Origin: HGW-17 sp964516435
Lineage (GTDB): Bacteria; Myxococcota_A; Polyangia; HGW-17
Assembly (NCBI GenBank): GCA_964516435.1
Contig: CAZEZP010000029.1
Location: 1-64,000 of the forward strand
Direction: 5' to 3'
Length of the DNA stretch: 64,000 nt
The translations under genes and the position numbers were made by a program. Below are positions 49,655-59,561 of the stretch, piece after piece. The notes under the pieces were generated by a model. That model made no database searches. It had not been told where the DNA came from and saw only the letters and a program-made list of their open reading frames with translations. How positions within the stretch are numbered: the stretch's first letter is position 1; each line of letters opens with the position of its first letter.

Positions 49655-52600
49655 CGACCGGCGAACGAATGGGCAGACGTTCGATCCTGCTTTCCTGGAT
49701 CGTGCTGCTGCTTCTGGCCTGCACCCCCGCCCCGACCCGGCGGCCGCAGAATCCCGCCGATCCGCATGCCCTGCTGCGCACCCGGATCCAGCGACTTCTG
49801 GAAACCGAACGAAATCCGCAAGCACGCTGCCGGCTGCGCCTGCAGGAGGCCGTCGTGGATCTGCTCGATGGGCGAAACGCCGCGGACCTGGCCCCCCGCA
49901 CCCGCCCGGATTGCACTGAAAACCGCAGTGCCATCCTGGAATCCATTGCGGCCATGCTGGAAGGCGACCCGTGGCTCGCCGCGGAAAAGGCGCTCCATTT
50001 CCTCGAAGCCACGGAAGGCGACGATGCTCCCCTCGTGATCTGGCTGCGCAGGCTGGCCGCACTCCCGCTCATGGACGCCGACTTCCCCGAGGAAGCCTTC
50101 ATCGCGCGCCTGGAGCGTGTCCTGGCCGCCGACCCCACCCTGCCCGCGCTGGCCATGGCGAACGGGCTCGACGGACGCCTCGTTTCGCCCGGCCGACGGG
50201 AAACGGGCGCCGGACTCGCGTTCCGCATCACGCAGCGGGTTCCCGTACCGGGCCGCTTCGCCTTCGCCTCCGGCGCCACCGGACTTCCCTCCCCAGAGAA
50301 AAAACTGGAAGAATGGCAGGACGGGCAGCCCCTCTCCTCTTCCAGCCTGCATCCGGAACGGGTGACGCTGGAAATCGACGCATCCTGCCCGCGGCCGGAA
50401 CCGCTGCTACTGGAACTGGCGCCAGGCGGCCCCGCCATCGTGCAGACGTCGGATGGATTCCGAGCCGATTCCGTGCAGACCCCTGGCGTGGAAAGCCGCA
50501 CCTGGAGGCTCGTCGTGCCCGGAATCACCGGCCAGCGCACACTGTTTCTCCATCTGGCGGCGCTGGCGGATCCCCGTTTCCCCCGCATCCGGTTGCTTTC
50601 ATCGGCATCCTGCTCGTTCGCCATCCCACCGGTGCCGCGAATCCGCATCCAGCCGCCGCCGCCCGAGCCGGAAGACCTGGCAAAACTGGTGGAAGCCGCA
50701 GAATCCGCCCGAATGGGATCCGTCGCAGCGGCACGCCGCATTCTGGAATCCTGGCGCAGCGGAAAAAACCGGCCGGCGCTCGTCGACTTCCTGCATGCAA
50801 GAGCGCTGCTCGCCGACGAGAGCCTTCCACCCGAAGCCGCCAGACGCCTGGCGCGGCGCATCCTGGATGCGGCGCCACAAGCGGGATGGGTCCTGCGTGA
50901 GAAAGCCGCTCTCGAACTCGAGGATGGCCATCCGGAGCGGGCCCATTCCCTGCTTTCCCGCCTGAAGTCTCCCTGGGCCGCCACCATCCGCGCACAAATC
51001 ACGTCCTCCGGACAAGACGGGACTGAGACGCTCGCCGACCTCCTCTTCGCGGCCCGGCATTATCAGGTCTTCACCACGATGGCCGCCGCGGTATTCGACA
51101 ACGACCCGGCACTGGCCATCTCCCGCCTGCGCACGGCCAGCGCGCTCCGGCCCGACCGGATCGACCTGATGCAGGGGTTCCTGCGCCTGCACCTGCATGC
51201 CGACGCCGTCGCCGAAGGCCGCCGCGTCATGCAGTCCCGCGGCGCCATCGACGCTCCCCTGGCGGCCGCCATGATGCAGGCCTGCCGCGGCGCCGGAAAC
51301 TTCGCATGCGCCGAGGAATGGGCCCGCAGACGCCTGAGCCTGGAACCATCCTCCGAAACGGCTTTCCTGCAGTGGCTGGACGCGTGGCATGCCGCGAACG
51401 GAGACGACACCGAAAAAAATACGATGGTACAGGAACTGGAGCGGCATGTGCGGCTCTTTCCCTCCCACCGCGATGCATTGCTGCTGTACTGGCCCCATCT
51501 GAAAAAACGAACGGTGCCCCTGCCCGATCGCGCCCAACTGATCCAGGCGAATTTCGGCCTTTTCGCACCCGCCGCCTTTCTTCTCAACCGGGAAGAACAT
51601 TTCCTGTCCCCCTCTGGCGGCGGCATCGTGCTCGTGACCCGCTGGGTGCGGCTGAACACGCCAACGGCCGTGGAAGAACTGGGAGAACTCGAACTCCCGG
51701 CGGATGCCGTCGTGGTGGAGGTCCAGACGCGCAAGGCCGACGGCAGCGTGTATCCGCCATCGGCCACTCCGCAGAAATCCTCCTTTTCGCTGCGCAACCT
51801 CGAGCCGGGCGACATCGTGGAGTTCTCCTACCTGCGCCCCAATCCCGCCATTCCCGGGATGCCAGGACGCACATGGGGCCAGCGATTTTTCTTTTCCCAC
51901 CGGGTGTTTCCCACGGTGCTCGCCCAGTGGTTCCTTCACGCGCCGCCCGGAATCGAGCCCATCATCCTCACCGAGGGCGAACTGCCTCCCATCTCGAAAA
52001 CCCAGAACGAGCAAGGCTCGCACTTCGAACTTTCGCTGTGGATGCGAGAACCGCTCCCAACCGAAGCGCGCATGACCCGATTCACGGCGCAATCCGTGCG
52101 CGCCCATGCCGGTTTCAGGGACGGCGACGTCCATGCGCTTCTGGCCGAGGAAATCCCCACGGCAGAACTGGACAGCCTGGAAATGCGGCGACTTGCACGG
52201 CGGCTGTGTCCCCGTCCGGCCCGCACGTGCATCCCGCGCACGGCACGCTGGGTGCAGGAAAACATCCGGCCGGAATCCACCGGAGCCCGGCCTGGGCACA
52301 TCCTCCAGCGCCGGGCGGGCTTCCGCCCCCACCTGCTCCATGCGCTCCTGCGACACGAGGGCTTTGCGCCACGCATCGCCCTGGCGCGCCCCGAACGCCT
52401 TTCAGTTACCGAAAATGCCGCATGGCCGGACCCCCAGGATTACCCCGTGGTGCTGGTGCACGTCCCGGATTTCGGTTTCATCGATACCCGCTTCTCCCAC
52501 CTTCCCCCTGGCCACGTAGTGCCTGCCCTCTCGGGCAGCGAAGTGCTGGTGCTTTCGGGAAAGCGGGAAACCGCCCGGCTGGATGCCGCCCGGCCACAGG

Positions 52601-53244
52601 AACGCGCGATGGAGATTCTCGTCCGCCTGCAGACGGACCACAGCGCCTCCATTTCCCTGCATGAAACATCCCGCGGTTTCTTTGCCGTACAAAAAATCGA
52701 GCAGATGCAGGGACTCTCGCGGGAAGCCCTGCAGGAGCGCATCCAGACCGAATCCCTCCAGAAGACCTTTCCCGGCGCCCGGGTGGAAGACGTCCGCTGG
52801 CGCCGCATCACCCCCGACGGCGACGACATCGATCTGCAGGTGCGATTTTCCGCCCCGTCCGTCACGGTGAGCACCAGGAGCGGAATGGAAATGCGGCGCC
52901 TCCCGTTCCCCTGGAACCTCTCGCGGCGCTATCAGGTGTTTTCCCCGCGCAAGACCGACTTCCTGCCCGATGCCCTCCCGCGCACGCGCATCGAGATCGT
53001 CATCGAGCCGCCGCCCGGATTCCGGCTGGAAGATGCGCCGGAACTGGAGATCGCCGCCCGATTCGGAAAACTCCGCCGCGAGATGCGGCTCGAGGGGAAA
53101 AACGCCCGCATCATCCTGGAAAAGAGCCTGAACACGGCCATCGTACCGGTGGCCGAATGGAAGGAATTCGCAGAATTCTGCCGCAGCGCGGACGAAATCG
53201 AAACCATGCCCGTCACGCTGGTGCCGCTGCTGCCAGGTCCATGA
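49648..53244 (+). CDS. DUF3857/transglutaminase-like lipoprotein with TPRs
   Basis: A 1198-residue exported lipoprotein (lipobox LLLAC-TP, Cys about 22). The first 600 residues are helical, with TPR-like repeats. The following part matches DUF3857: LELPADAVVVEVQTRKADGSVYP, FSLRNLEPGDIVEFSYL. Next is a transglutaminase-like region (HILQRRAGFRPHLLHALLRHEGFAPRIALARPE, YPVVLVHVPDFGFIDTRF), in which Cys of the usual catalytic triad is not evident, so activity is doubtful. The C-terminus is beta-rich. The ATG at 49648 overlaps the cyclase gene and has GGCGG upstream; ATG at 49669 is an alternative with the same lipobox. The function of this family is unknown; it is common in Bacteroidetes and Myxococcota envelopes. 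Confidence 0.78.
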   Translation: MVTTGERMGRRSILLSWIVLLLLACTPAPTRRPQNPADPHALLRTRIQRLLETERNPQARCRLRLQEAVVDLLDGRNAADLAPRTRPDCTENRSAILESIAAMLEGDPWLAAEKALHFLEATEGDDAPLVIWLRRLAALPLMDADFPEEAFIARLERVLAADPTLPALAMANGLDGRLVSPGRRETGAGLAFRITQRVPVPGRFAFASGATGLPSPEKKLEEWQDGQPLSSSSLHPERVTLEIDASCPRPEPLLLELAPGGPAIVQTSDGFRADSVQTPGVESRTWRLVVPGITGQRTLFLHLAALADPRFPRIRLLSSASCSFAIPPVPRIRIQPPPPEPEDLAKLVEAAESARMGSVAAARRILESWRSGKNRPALVDFLHARALLADESLPPEAARRLARRILDAAPQAGWVLREKAALELEDGHPERAHSLLSRLKSPWAATIRAQITSSGQDGTETLADLLFAARHYQVFTTMAAAVFDNDPALAISRLRTASALRPDRIDLMQGFLRLHLHADAVAEGRRVMQSRGAIDAPLAAAMMQACRGAGNFACAEEWARRRLSLEPSSETAFLQWLDAWHAANGDDTEKNTMVQELERHVRLFPSHRDALLLYWPHLKKRTVPLPDRAQLIQANFGLFAPAAFLLNREEHFLSPSGGGIVLVTRWVRLNTPTAVEELGELELPADAVVVEVQTRKADGSVYPPSATPQKSSFSLRNLEPGDIVEFSYLRPNPAIPGMPGRTWGQRFFFSHRVFPTVLAQWFLHAPPGIEPIILTEGELPPISKTQNEQGSHFELSLWMREPLPTEARMTRFTAQSVRAHAGFRDGDVHALLAEEIPTAELDSLEMRRLARRLCPRPARTCIPRTARWVQENIRPESTGARPGHILQRRAGFRPHLLHALLRHEGFAPRIALARPERLSVTENAAWPDPQDYPVVLVHVPDFGFIDTRFSHLPPGHVVPALSGSEVLVLSGKRETARLDAARPQERAMEILVRLQTDHSASISLHETSRGFFAVQKIEQMQGLSREALQERIQTESLQKTFPGARVEDVRWRRITPDGDDIDLQVRFSAPSVTVSTRSGMEMRRLPFPWNLSRRYQVFSPRKTDFLPDALPRTRIEIVIEPPPGFRLEDAPELEIAARFGKLRREMRLEGKNARIILEKSLNTAIVPVAEWKEFAEFCRSADEIETMPVTLVPLLPGP

Positions 53245-53254
53245 AGGAGTCCCC

Positions 53255-54289
53255 ATGCGCGCTTTCGTCTTCTGGCTGTCACTGCCCTGGCTGCTGGGCT
53301 GCCATCGGGAAGCCCCGGAATGGAACCTGTTTCCCGATCCGCCTGCCGCCATGAAAATTTCCATGAATGTTCCCAGCAGCCCGCCTTCGTCCCTCATGCT
53401 CGCCCCCGGAGGGCTAGCGCAAACCCCGGGCGCTCCGCATGTGCTCCTGTCGGATGGACGCCGGATCCTGCTGCTGGATGCCGCGGGCCAGCGCATCCTG
53501 GAAACCGCTCTCCCGCAGGCGGACAATGCAGAAACCGCCGATTCGCTACCCGCCCTCTTCCTGGAAAAACGCCGCGAACTGATCCTGCTGCGCCACGATG
53601 CCCTCTGGAAACTGCCGCTGGCCCCGGGCGCCGAACCAGCAGAGTGGGTGAAGTTGCCGGATTCGGCATCGTGCGGCGCCTTTCGGCCGCCCCTGGAGAA
53701 TCACCTGCAGAAAGAGGCCGATTTCGGTGTCGATCCCGCCAACTGGCGCATCTGCCTCGTCCTTTCCGACGGCGCGCCGGGTTCGAATTCCCGGAGCATG
53801 ATCCGCATCGCTGTGGACCCGGAAACTGGGAACATGCAGTCTGAATGCGCCGCCGCCGAAGCCTCCCGAAACCCGAAGCCGCCTCTCTGCGTGCCGGCGC
53901 CCCGGCTAGGCACGGCGCTGACGGTCCCGCACGACCCTGGCGACGAAACGTCCTGCGCCATCATCATCGACGGAGTGCGAGTCCCCCTGCTTCCGGAAGA
54001 CGAGGAATCATCCGGCTGCCGCATCCACCCGGAAGGCGGGGATGCCTCGCGGCGCCATTTCGTGTGGTGCATCACCGATTCCGACGAGGACTATGGCTCC
54101 CGCACCTGCGTTCTGGTGGACCGGCTGCGCCGGAAGAAACTGGAACCGGCGATCCAACTGCCGCCAGACATCCGGATCCGTTTCAGCCCGCGCGGCGAAA
54201 GCGTCCTGGCAGGGGATTTCCTGTTCTTCCTGCAGCCGGATCCCGTTCGGGTCCTGCCGCTCGAGGGACGCGCCGCGACCTTCCTCTGA
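53255..54289 (+). CDS. Hypothetical lipoprotein
   Basis: A 344-residue exported protein with signal and lipobox (MRAFVFWLSLPWLLGC-HR, Cys16). The mature part is beta-rich with propeller-like pieces (HVLLSDGRRILLLDAAGQRIL, LFLEKRRELILLRHDALWKL, CIIIDGV-type strands) and several cysteines, with no catalytic motif. AAGGAG lies 5-10 bp before the ATG at 53255, overlapping the end of the upstream gene. It is the last gene of the four-gene group behind tRNA-Leu and is convergent with murF. Confidence 0.72.
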   Translation: MRAFVFWLSLPWLLGCHREAPEWNLFPDPPAAMKISMNVPSSPPSSLMLAPGGLAQTPGAPHVLLSDGRRILLLDAAGQRILETALPQADNAETADSLPALFLEKRRELILLRHDALWKLPLAPGAEPAEWVKLPDSASCGAFRPPLENHLQKEADFGVDPANWRICLVLSDGAPGSNSRSMIRIAVDPETGNMQSECAAAEASRNPKPPLCVPAPRLGTALTVPHDPGDETSCAIIIDGVRVPLLPEDEESSGCRIHPEGGDASRRHFVWCITDSDEDYGSRTCVLVDRLRRKKLEPAIQLPPDIRIRFSPRGESVLAGDFLFFLQPDPVRVLPLEGRAATFL

Positions 54290-54416
54290 TGGAACCGCGC
54301 ACCGTGCCCCCGGGGTAGCCGCTGATCCCGGCATGGCCCCGCAGGACAACGACCCCGGAAACTCTTCTGGAGAGAACACGCGCCCGAATGCAGACGGTCT
54401 CGATTGCGCAGCGGCC

Positions 54417-55805
54417 TCACGTGCACGCGCAGGATGTCAGTTCGTGGATGCGTTCCACGGCGCGATGCAATCCCACACCGTGGCTGGCCTTGACGACGAC
54501 CCAGTCGCCGTGCGCCAGTCGTGGAATGAGTTGGTCGGCGGCTTCTTCCGGACTGCGGCAGTGGAAGAATCGGTCCGGCAAATTCAGTCCTGCCAGGAAA
54601 TCCGGCGCGTGTTCTCCCACGTAGAAGACGCTGCGGGGATCGAGCCGGGCCGCGTTCCTACCGGCCTGGCGGTGCAGATCCGCCGCCTGCGAACCCAACT
54701 CCAGCATGTCGCCGACCACCAGATGCACGTCTCCGGTGCGCATCTTCGCGACCCACGCGAAAACGGCTTCCAGCGAACCGGGACTGGCATTGTAACTATC
54801 ATCGAGGAACGTGACGCCGCCGATGGAAAACACGCGGGAGCGCGCTCCCGGCAATTGCGCCATCGAAAGTCCCCGGGCGGCCACCCGCAGATCCAGCCCC
54901 AGCGCGTAGGCCACGGCCAGCGCGGCGGCGGCGTTGAGCGCCTGGTGCTCACCCGGCGCCGGCACCTCCACGGCCAGTGCCTCCCCGTCCGGGCACCGGA
55001 TGCGCGCCATCGTGGAATCCGGACGGAACTCGCTTCCTTCCAGACGGAAGGAGGCGCCCTCCTGCACGCCGAACGTAAACACACGCAGCCCCCGTCTGCG
55101 CCCGAGTTCCACCAGGTACGGCTCCGAATGGGGCACCACCCACGCGTCCGCCACATGGGCCGCCATCTCCCCCTTGGCGCGGCGAACTCCATCGAGCGAT
55201 CCAACGCCCTCCAGATGCGCGGGGAAGATGGATGTCACCACCCCCACTTCCGGGCGGATGAGCGAAGACAGGAAATCGATCTCGCCGAAAGCGTTCATCC
55301 CGGCTTCCACCACGCCGAAGGCTTCGCTCCCGTCGAAAGACGACAGCGTCATGGGAACGCCCAGATCGTTGTTGGCGTTTCCTTCTGTGGCCGTCGTCTT
55401 TCCGAATACCCGCAATGCCGCCGCTGTGAATTCCTTGGTGGAGGTCTTGCCGCAGGAGCCGGTGATGGCCACCATGCGCACCCCGGAAAGCGTTTCCCGC
55501 AGGATTGCCCCCGCCCGGTGCATGGCCCGACGTGGCTCTTCGACCACCAGGCAGGGACCGGAAGCGCCGGACGGGACTTCGCGCACGATGCAGGCGGCCG
55601 CGCCTGCCAAAAACGCCTGCGGCACATAGCGGTGCCCGTCGGTATTGCTTCCGGGCAGCGCCACGAAGACGTCCCCGGGACGCACCCGGCGGGAATCGAT
55701 GACCAGCCGCCCGTGCAAACGGATGGACGTATCTTCCAGTGCACCCGCGGGCCAATGGACGCGGGCATCGATGGCTTGCGCCAGTTGCGTCAACCCGATG
55801 ATCAT
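54417..55805 (-). CDS. murF: UDP-MurNAc-tripeptide:D-Ala-D-Ala ligase
   Basis: A 462-residue Mur ligase with ATP-binding motif GSCGKTSTKE (116-125), TEGNANNDLGVP, the MurF N-domain LVIDSRRVRPGDVFVAL, and DDSYNASP. MurF adds D-Ala-D-Ala to UDP-MurNAc-L-Ala-D-Glu-mDAP in the cytoplasm. The start overlaps the murE stop as ATGA (55802-55805). The cluster ends here: mraY and murD, which normally follow, are replaced by a convergent lipoprotein gene. Confidence 0.95.
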   Translation of the reverse strand: MIIGLTQLAQAIDARVHWPAGALEDTSIRLHGRLVIDSRRVRPGDVFVALPGSNTDGHRYVPQAFLAGAAACIVREVPSGASGPCLVVEEPRRAMHRAGAILRETLSGVRMVAITGSCGKTSTKEFTAAALRVFGKTTATEGNANNDLGVPMTLSSFDGSEAFGVVEAGMNAFGEIDFLSSLIRPEVGVVTSIFPAHLEGVGSLDGVRRAKGEMAAHVADAWVVPHSEPYLVELGRRRGLRVFTFGVQEGASFRLEGSEFRPDSTMARIRCPDGEALAVEVPAPGEHQALNAAAALAVAYALGLDLRVAARGLSMAQLPGARSRVFSIGGVTFLDDSYNASPGSLEAVFAWVAKMRTGDVHLVVGDMLELGSQAADLHRQAGRNAARLDPRSVFYVGEHAPDFLAGLNLPDRFFHCRSPEEAADQLIPRLAHGDWVVVKASHGVGLHRAVERIHELTSCACT

Positions 55806-57340
55806 GTTTCTTCTCCCCGGTCTTCCATCCGGCGCCGCAGAGCGTCCGCGGCCTGCTCGGCATCGTCGAAGTGATGCTTGACCTTTCCGATGATCTGGTA
55901 GTCTTCATGCCCCTTGCCGGCGATGAGCACGCAGTCGTCCGGACGGGCGGCAGCGATGGCGGCGGCAATGGCCCTGGAGCGATCCGGCTCCACCCAGATG
56001 CCGCGTTCTGCCGATGGGAGGTCGCCTTCCTGCAGGCGCGCGCCATCCATCCCCTCGAGAATCATGCCGATGATGGAAAGCGGGTCTTCCGTGCGTGGAT
56101 TGTCCGACGTCACCACGGCGATGTCCGAATGTTCCTGCACCGAACGGCCCATGAGCGGCCGCTTGGTGCGGTCCCGGTCTCCTCCGCAGCCGAAAACCGT
56201 GAACAGCCGTCCCTTCACCAGCGGACGCAGCGCGGCCTGCGCCCGGTCCAGCGCATCCGGCGTGTGCGCGTAATCCACGAAGACGGCGACGTCACCCGGT
56301 ATCACGCGGGCCAGCCTTCCCGGCACCGTCACGCGGGACGCGGCGCTCATGACCCGGGCCAGGTCGAGTTCCAGAAGGTACGCCAGGCTGGCCACCGCCA
56401 GCAGGTTCTGCACGTTGTGCGTCCCCACCAGCGGCGAATGCACGGGGACTTCCCCGTCCGGCGTCACGGCGATGAAATCCAGGCCATCGAGGCTTTCCCG
56501 GATGTCTTTTGCCCATACCTGCACGTCCGGGCCCGGCTGCGCATCATAGCCCGTCACCGGCAGGAAATCGGGAACGATCCGGCGCAGCCAGGGATTTCCC
56601 GTCCAGGCCGCCACGCGTGCGCGCGGCGCCAGATGTTCCGTGAACAGCAGGGATTTCGCGGCCGCGTATTCTTCCATGGTCCCGTGGAAATCCAGGTGGT
56701 CCTGCGTGAAGTTCGTCAGTACGGCCGCCTTGAAGCGGATATCCCCGAGCCGCCGCTGTGCCAGGGAATGGGAGGAAACCTCCATGATCACGGTGTCCAC
56801 CCCGTCGGCGCGCATGCGTTCCAGCAGGGGAAAGAGGATTTCCGGGTCGGGGGACGTATATTCGGACGGCACCTTCCTGTCCTTCCAGCGGTAGGCGATG
56901 GTGCCAATCAGGCCGGGCACGAACCCCAGTTCCGAAAGCACATGATGCAGAAGCGTCGTGGTGGTGGTCTTCCCGTTGGTGCCCGTCACGCCCACGAACG
57001 TCAGGTGCCGGTGCGGATCGCCGCAAAAGGCCGCCACCAGCCTTCCCCACCAGGCCCGGGCGTCGGTGACCTCGATCTGGGGGATATCGACCCCGTCCAC
57101 ACGGCGTTCCACTACCGCCGCCGCCGCTCCCCGCAGCCTCGCGGAAGACAGATAGTCGTGGCCATCGGCCGAAACGCCCCGTATGGCGAGGAACACGAAT
57201 CCGGGCTCCACCCTGCGCGAATCCTGCGTCACGCCGCGCAGGCGGGTGTTTCGCAGGCTTGAAGCCTGTCCGGCCGGAAGTCCCGCGAGGGGAAGACCGG
57301 CATCCTCGAGAAACGAAAATACGTCGGTGTCAATTGGCAT
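55802..57340 (-). CDS. murE: UDP-MurNAc-L-Ala-D-Glu:meso-DAP ligase
   Basis: A 512-residue Mur ligase with VGVTGTNGKTTTTTLLHH (GTNGKTT at 120-126), EVSSHSL, TNFTQDHLDFHG, and the DNPR motif near residue 420 that selects meso-diaminopimelate (VVTSDNPRTEDPL), implying Gram-negative-type peptidoglycan. Two starts are possible: ATG 57349, which GAGG touches directly, and ATG 57340, 9 bases after GAGG; the second is chosen. It overlaps the ftsI end by 11 bp and murF by 4 bp. Confidence 0.95.
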   Translation of the reverse strand: MPIDTDVFSFLEDAGLPLAGLPAGQASSLRNTRLRGVTQDSRRVEPGFVFLAIRGVSADGHDYLSSARLRGAAAAVVERRVDGVDIPQIEVTDARAWWGRLVAAFCGDPHRHLTFVGVTGTNGKTTTTTLLHHVLSELGFVPGLIGTIAYRWKDRKVPSEYTSPDPEILFPLLERMRADGVDTVIMEVSSHSLAQRRLGDIRFKAAVLTNFTQDHLDFHGTMEEYAAAKSLLFTEHLAPRARVAAWTGNPWLRRIVPDFLPVTGYDAQPGPDVQVWAKDIRESLDGLDFIAVTPDGEVPVHSPLVGTHNVQNLLAVASLAYLLELDLARVMSAASRVTVPGRLARVIPGDVAVFVDYAHTPDALDRAQAALRPLVKGRLFTVFGCGGDRDRTKRPLMGRSVQEHSDIAVVTSDNPRTEDPLSIIGMILEGMDGARLQEGDLPSAERGIWVEPDRSRAIAAAIAAARPDDCVLIAGKGHEDYQIIGKVKHHFDDAEQAADALRRRMEDRGEET

Positions 57341-59561
57341 TCGAAACATCCTCGGATGGCGGCATCAGAAATGGCAGGGTATCGGAAATGGGCGCCAGTT
57401 CCAGCCGGCAGCCTGCGAACGGTCCGCCCGGCTCGGGCGTCTGCGACGTGACCACGCCGTGGCCCACGATGGTGCATTCCATGCCGTTTTCCGCCATGAC
57501 GTCCAGAACCTCGGCCAGCGTGCGCCCCCGCAGGTCGGGCATGGCCAGTCTGCGCGGCACGGGCAGCGGCGGGAAATAGGCTCCCCGGGATGGAATGCGC
57601 CGCGCCGTGCGGGCCTGGGCCGCTGGCGGCTGCACCAACGCCGTGCGCTCCTGATCGGGAAGGATCCCCAGGCGATACACCACCATGCGGGCCACTTCCG
57701 CGAACACGGGCGCCGCCACATATCCGGCGTCCTTGCGCAGCACCTCGTCGACGCCCTGCTGCGCGTCCTGTGCATCGCCCTCGGGATCGTCCATCATCAC
57801 CGCGATGAGCACCCGGGGGTCCGAAGCCGGCAGCAGCCCCACGAACGTCACGCGGTTGTGGTGCTCGGAATACCCGGCCGTTCCCTGCACAAGCTTCTCC
57901 GCGGTTCCGGTCTTTCCCGCCACGGAATATCCTTCCCGGCCCAGATCCGCCCGCGTTCCGGTACCGGAAGTCACCACCTTGCGCAGCATCTGCAGGGTGT
58001 CGGCCACCACCTGCGGATTGCGCACCACCTCGCGCCGTGGCACTGGACGCCCGCAGGCATCCGGGGAGAAGCAGGCCACGCGCTCGCCCCGGTCGTCGAG
58101 GACGTAACGCACGATGTGGGGCTGCACGACGGCACCGTCGTTGGCGAAGAGGGAATACGCCTGCACCAGTTGCATCACCGAAAGCGAGAATCCGTGGCCG
58201 TAGGAATGCGTCGCGAGATACACCCTGTTGGTCCAGGACTTCAGGGGCGGCAGGATGCCCGACGCTTCCGAGGGCAGTTCCACGCCGGTGGGCTGCCCGA
58301 ATCCCAGTTTCAGGAAGAGTTCGTACAGCGCTTTTTCTCCCATCAGTTCGGCCACCTTGGCAATGCCGCGGTTGGAGGAGCGCGCGATGATGTCGGCCGG
58401 CTTGATGGTGGCCTGTGCCAGGGAGACGTGATCCTTGGGCGTCCAGGGCGGCTTGTCCTTGAACACCACCTTGAAATCCAGCGGGATGTCGCTGTCGGGG
58501 CGGATGCGGCCCAAATCCAGCGCCCCCACCATGGTTAGCGGCTTGATGACCGAACCCAGTTCGTAGGCGTCCACCACCGCCCAGTTGCGGAACGTCCCCG
58601 GAACCGCTTTCGAGAAATTGGACAGATCCACCAGCGGCGCATTGGCCAGCGCCAGGATTTCCCCCGTTTTCGCATCCATCACCACGACGGTGCCGTTCTT
58701 GGCCCGATAGCGCGCCAACGCCGCTTCCAGGATGCTTTCCGCATCCTTCTGGATGCGGTTGTCGATCGTCAGGACCACATGGTTGGCCCCCCCATTGTCG
58801 ATGACGGGAAGCCCGTGCACGAGGAGCATGCCCGCGCGGGCGTCCTTCTGCACGCGAACCAGCGCCGGGGAACCGGCCAGATCGATGTCGAACTTCTTCT
58901 CGATGCCCTCGATGCCGTGCCCGTCCACCCCCGTGATACCCAGGACCTGGGCCGCCAGCGAACGCATGGGATAGTGCCGCGCATCTTCCGGCGTGAACCA
59001 GAGGATGGCCGTAGGCAGCGCCAGTTCCTCCAGTTCCTTCTTCTCCTCTTCCGTGATGTGGCGCTTGAGATACATCTGGCGCTGGCCGCGCAGCACCTGG
59101 GAAAAGAGTTTTTCCCTCATGACATAGGGGTCGTCGTGCAGGATGCGGGAAACGGTATCGGCGAAATCCACGAGCGCCTGCTGCAGGCGGTCCCGGACGC
59201 CATCCACCTGGAGCGCGTAATCCAGCCGGGTGATGCCAGGGTCGATCGCACGCAGAAAACGCATGGCCAGGCGCACCGGGTCGATGTTGGCCGAGGGAAG
59301 TTCCGTGGGGAGCGCCAGCGGCATGTTGGCCCGGTCCAGGATGAATCCGCGCGGCGGAACCACCTTCTTCTCGCCGGAACTGAGGCTTTCCACGGCCGCA
59401 CGGTGCCGGGCGCCGGAAAGCACCTGGATCCGGAAGGCCGACGCCAGCAGGAAGGACAGCCCCGCCACCGGCAGGGCCAGCACCACCGCCAGGCGCCAGA
59501 GCGGAAGATTCACCGGCGAGGCGACTGCAGGAGCATTCCGGGCGTTGCGCTGCATCACCAT
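57330..59561 (-). CDS. ftsI: Class B penicillin-binding protein (FtsI) with PASTA domain
   Basis: A 743-residue septal transpeptidase. A membrane anchor (residues 22-43) is followed by the PBP dimerisation region, then SxxK (S337-V-I-K340), SxN (S395-S-N397) and KTGT (550-553). A PASTA domain is at about 673-735 (MPDLRGRTLAEVLDVMAENGM), as in SpoVD/PBP2x-type proteins. It crosslinks peptidoglycan at the division site with FtsW. The ATG at 59561 has GGGAGG 10 bp upstream, within the end of ftsL. The C-terminus ends in a Gly/Pro tail. Confidence 0.95.
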   Translation of the reverse strand: MVMQRNARNAPAVASPVNLPLWRLAVVLALPVAGLSFLLASAFRIQVLSGARHRAAVESLSSGEKKVVPPRGFILDRANMPLALPTELPSANIDPVRLAMRFLRAIDPGITRLDYALQVDGVRDRLQQALVDFADTVSRILHDDPYVMREKLFSQVLRGQRQMYLKRHITEEEKKELEELALPTAILWFTPEDARHYPMRSLAAQVLGITGVDGHGIEGIEKKFDIDLAGSPALVRVQKDARAGMLLVHGLPVIDNGGANHVVLTIDNRIQKDAESILEAALARYRAKNGTVVVMDAKTGEILALANAPLVDLSNFSKAVPGTFRNWAVVDAYELGSVIKPLTMVGALDLGRIRPDSDIPLDFKVVFKDKPPWTPKDHVSLAQATIKPADIIARSSNRGIAKVAELMGEKALYELFLKLGFGQPTGVELPSEASGILPPLKSWTNRVYLATHSYGHGFSLSVMQLVQAYSLFANDGAVVQPHIVRYVLDDRGERVACFSPDACGRPVPRREVVRNPQVVADTLQMLRKVVTSGTGTRADLGREGYSVAGKTGTAEKLVQGTAGYSEHHNRVTFVGLLPASDPRVLIAVMMDDPEGDAQDAQQGVDEVLRKDAGYVAAPVFAEVARMVVYRLGILPDQERTALVQPPAAQARTARRIPSRGAYFPPLPVPRRLAMPDLRGRTLAEVLDVMAENGMECTIVGHGVVTSQTPEPGGPFAGCRLELAPISDTLPFLMPPSEDVSNAN

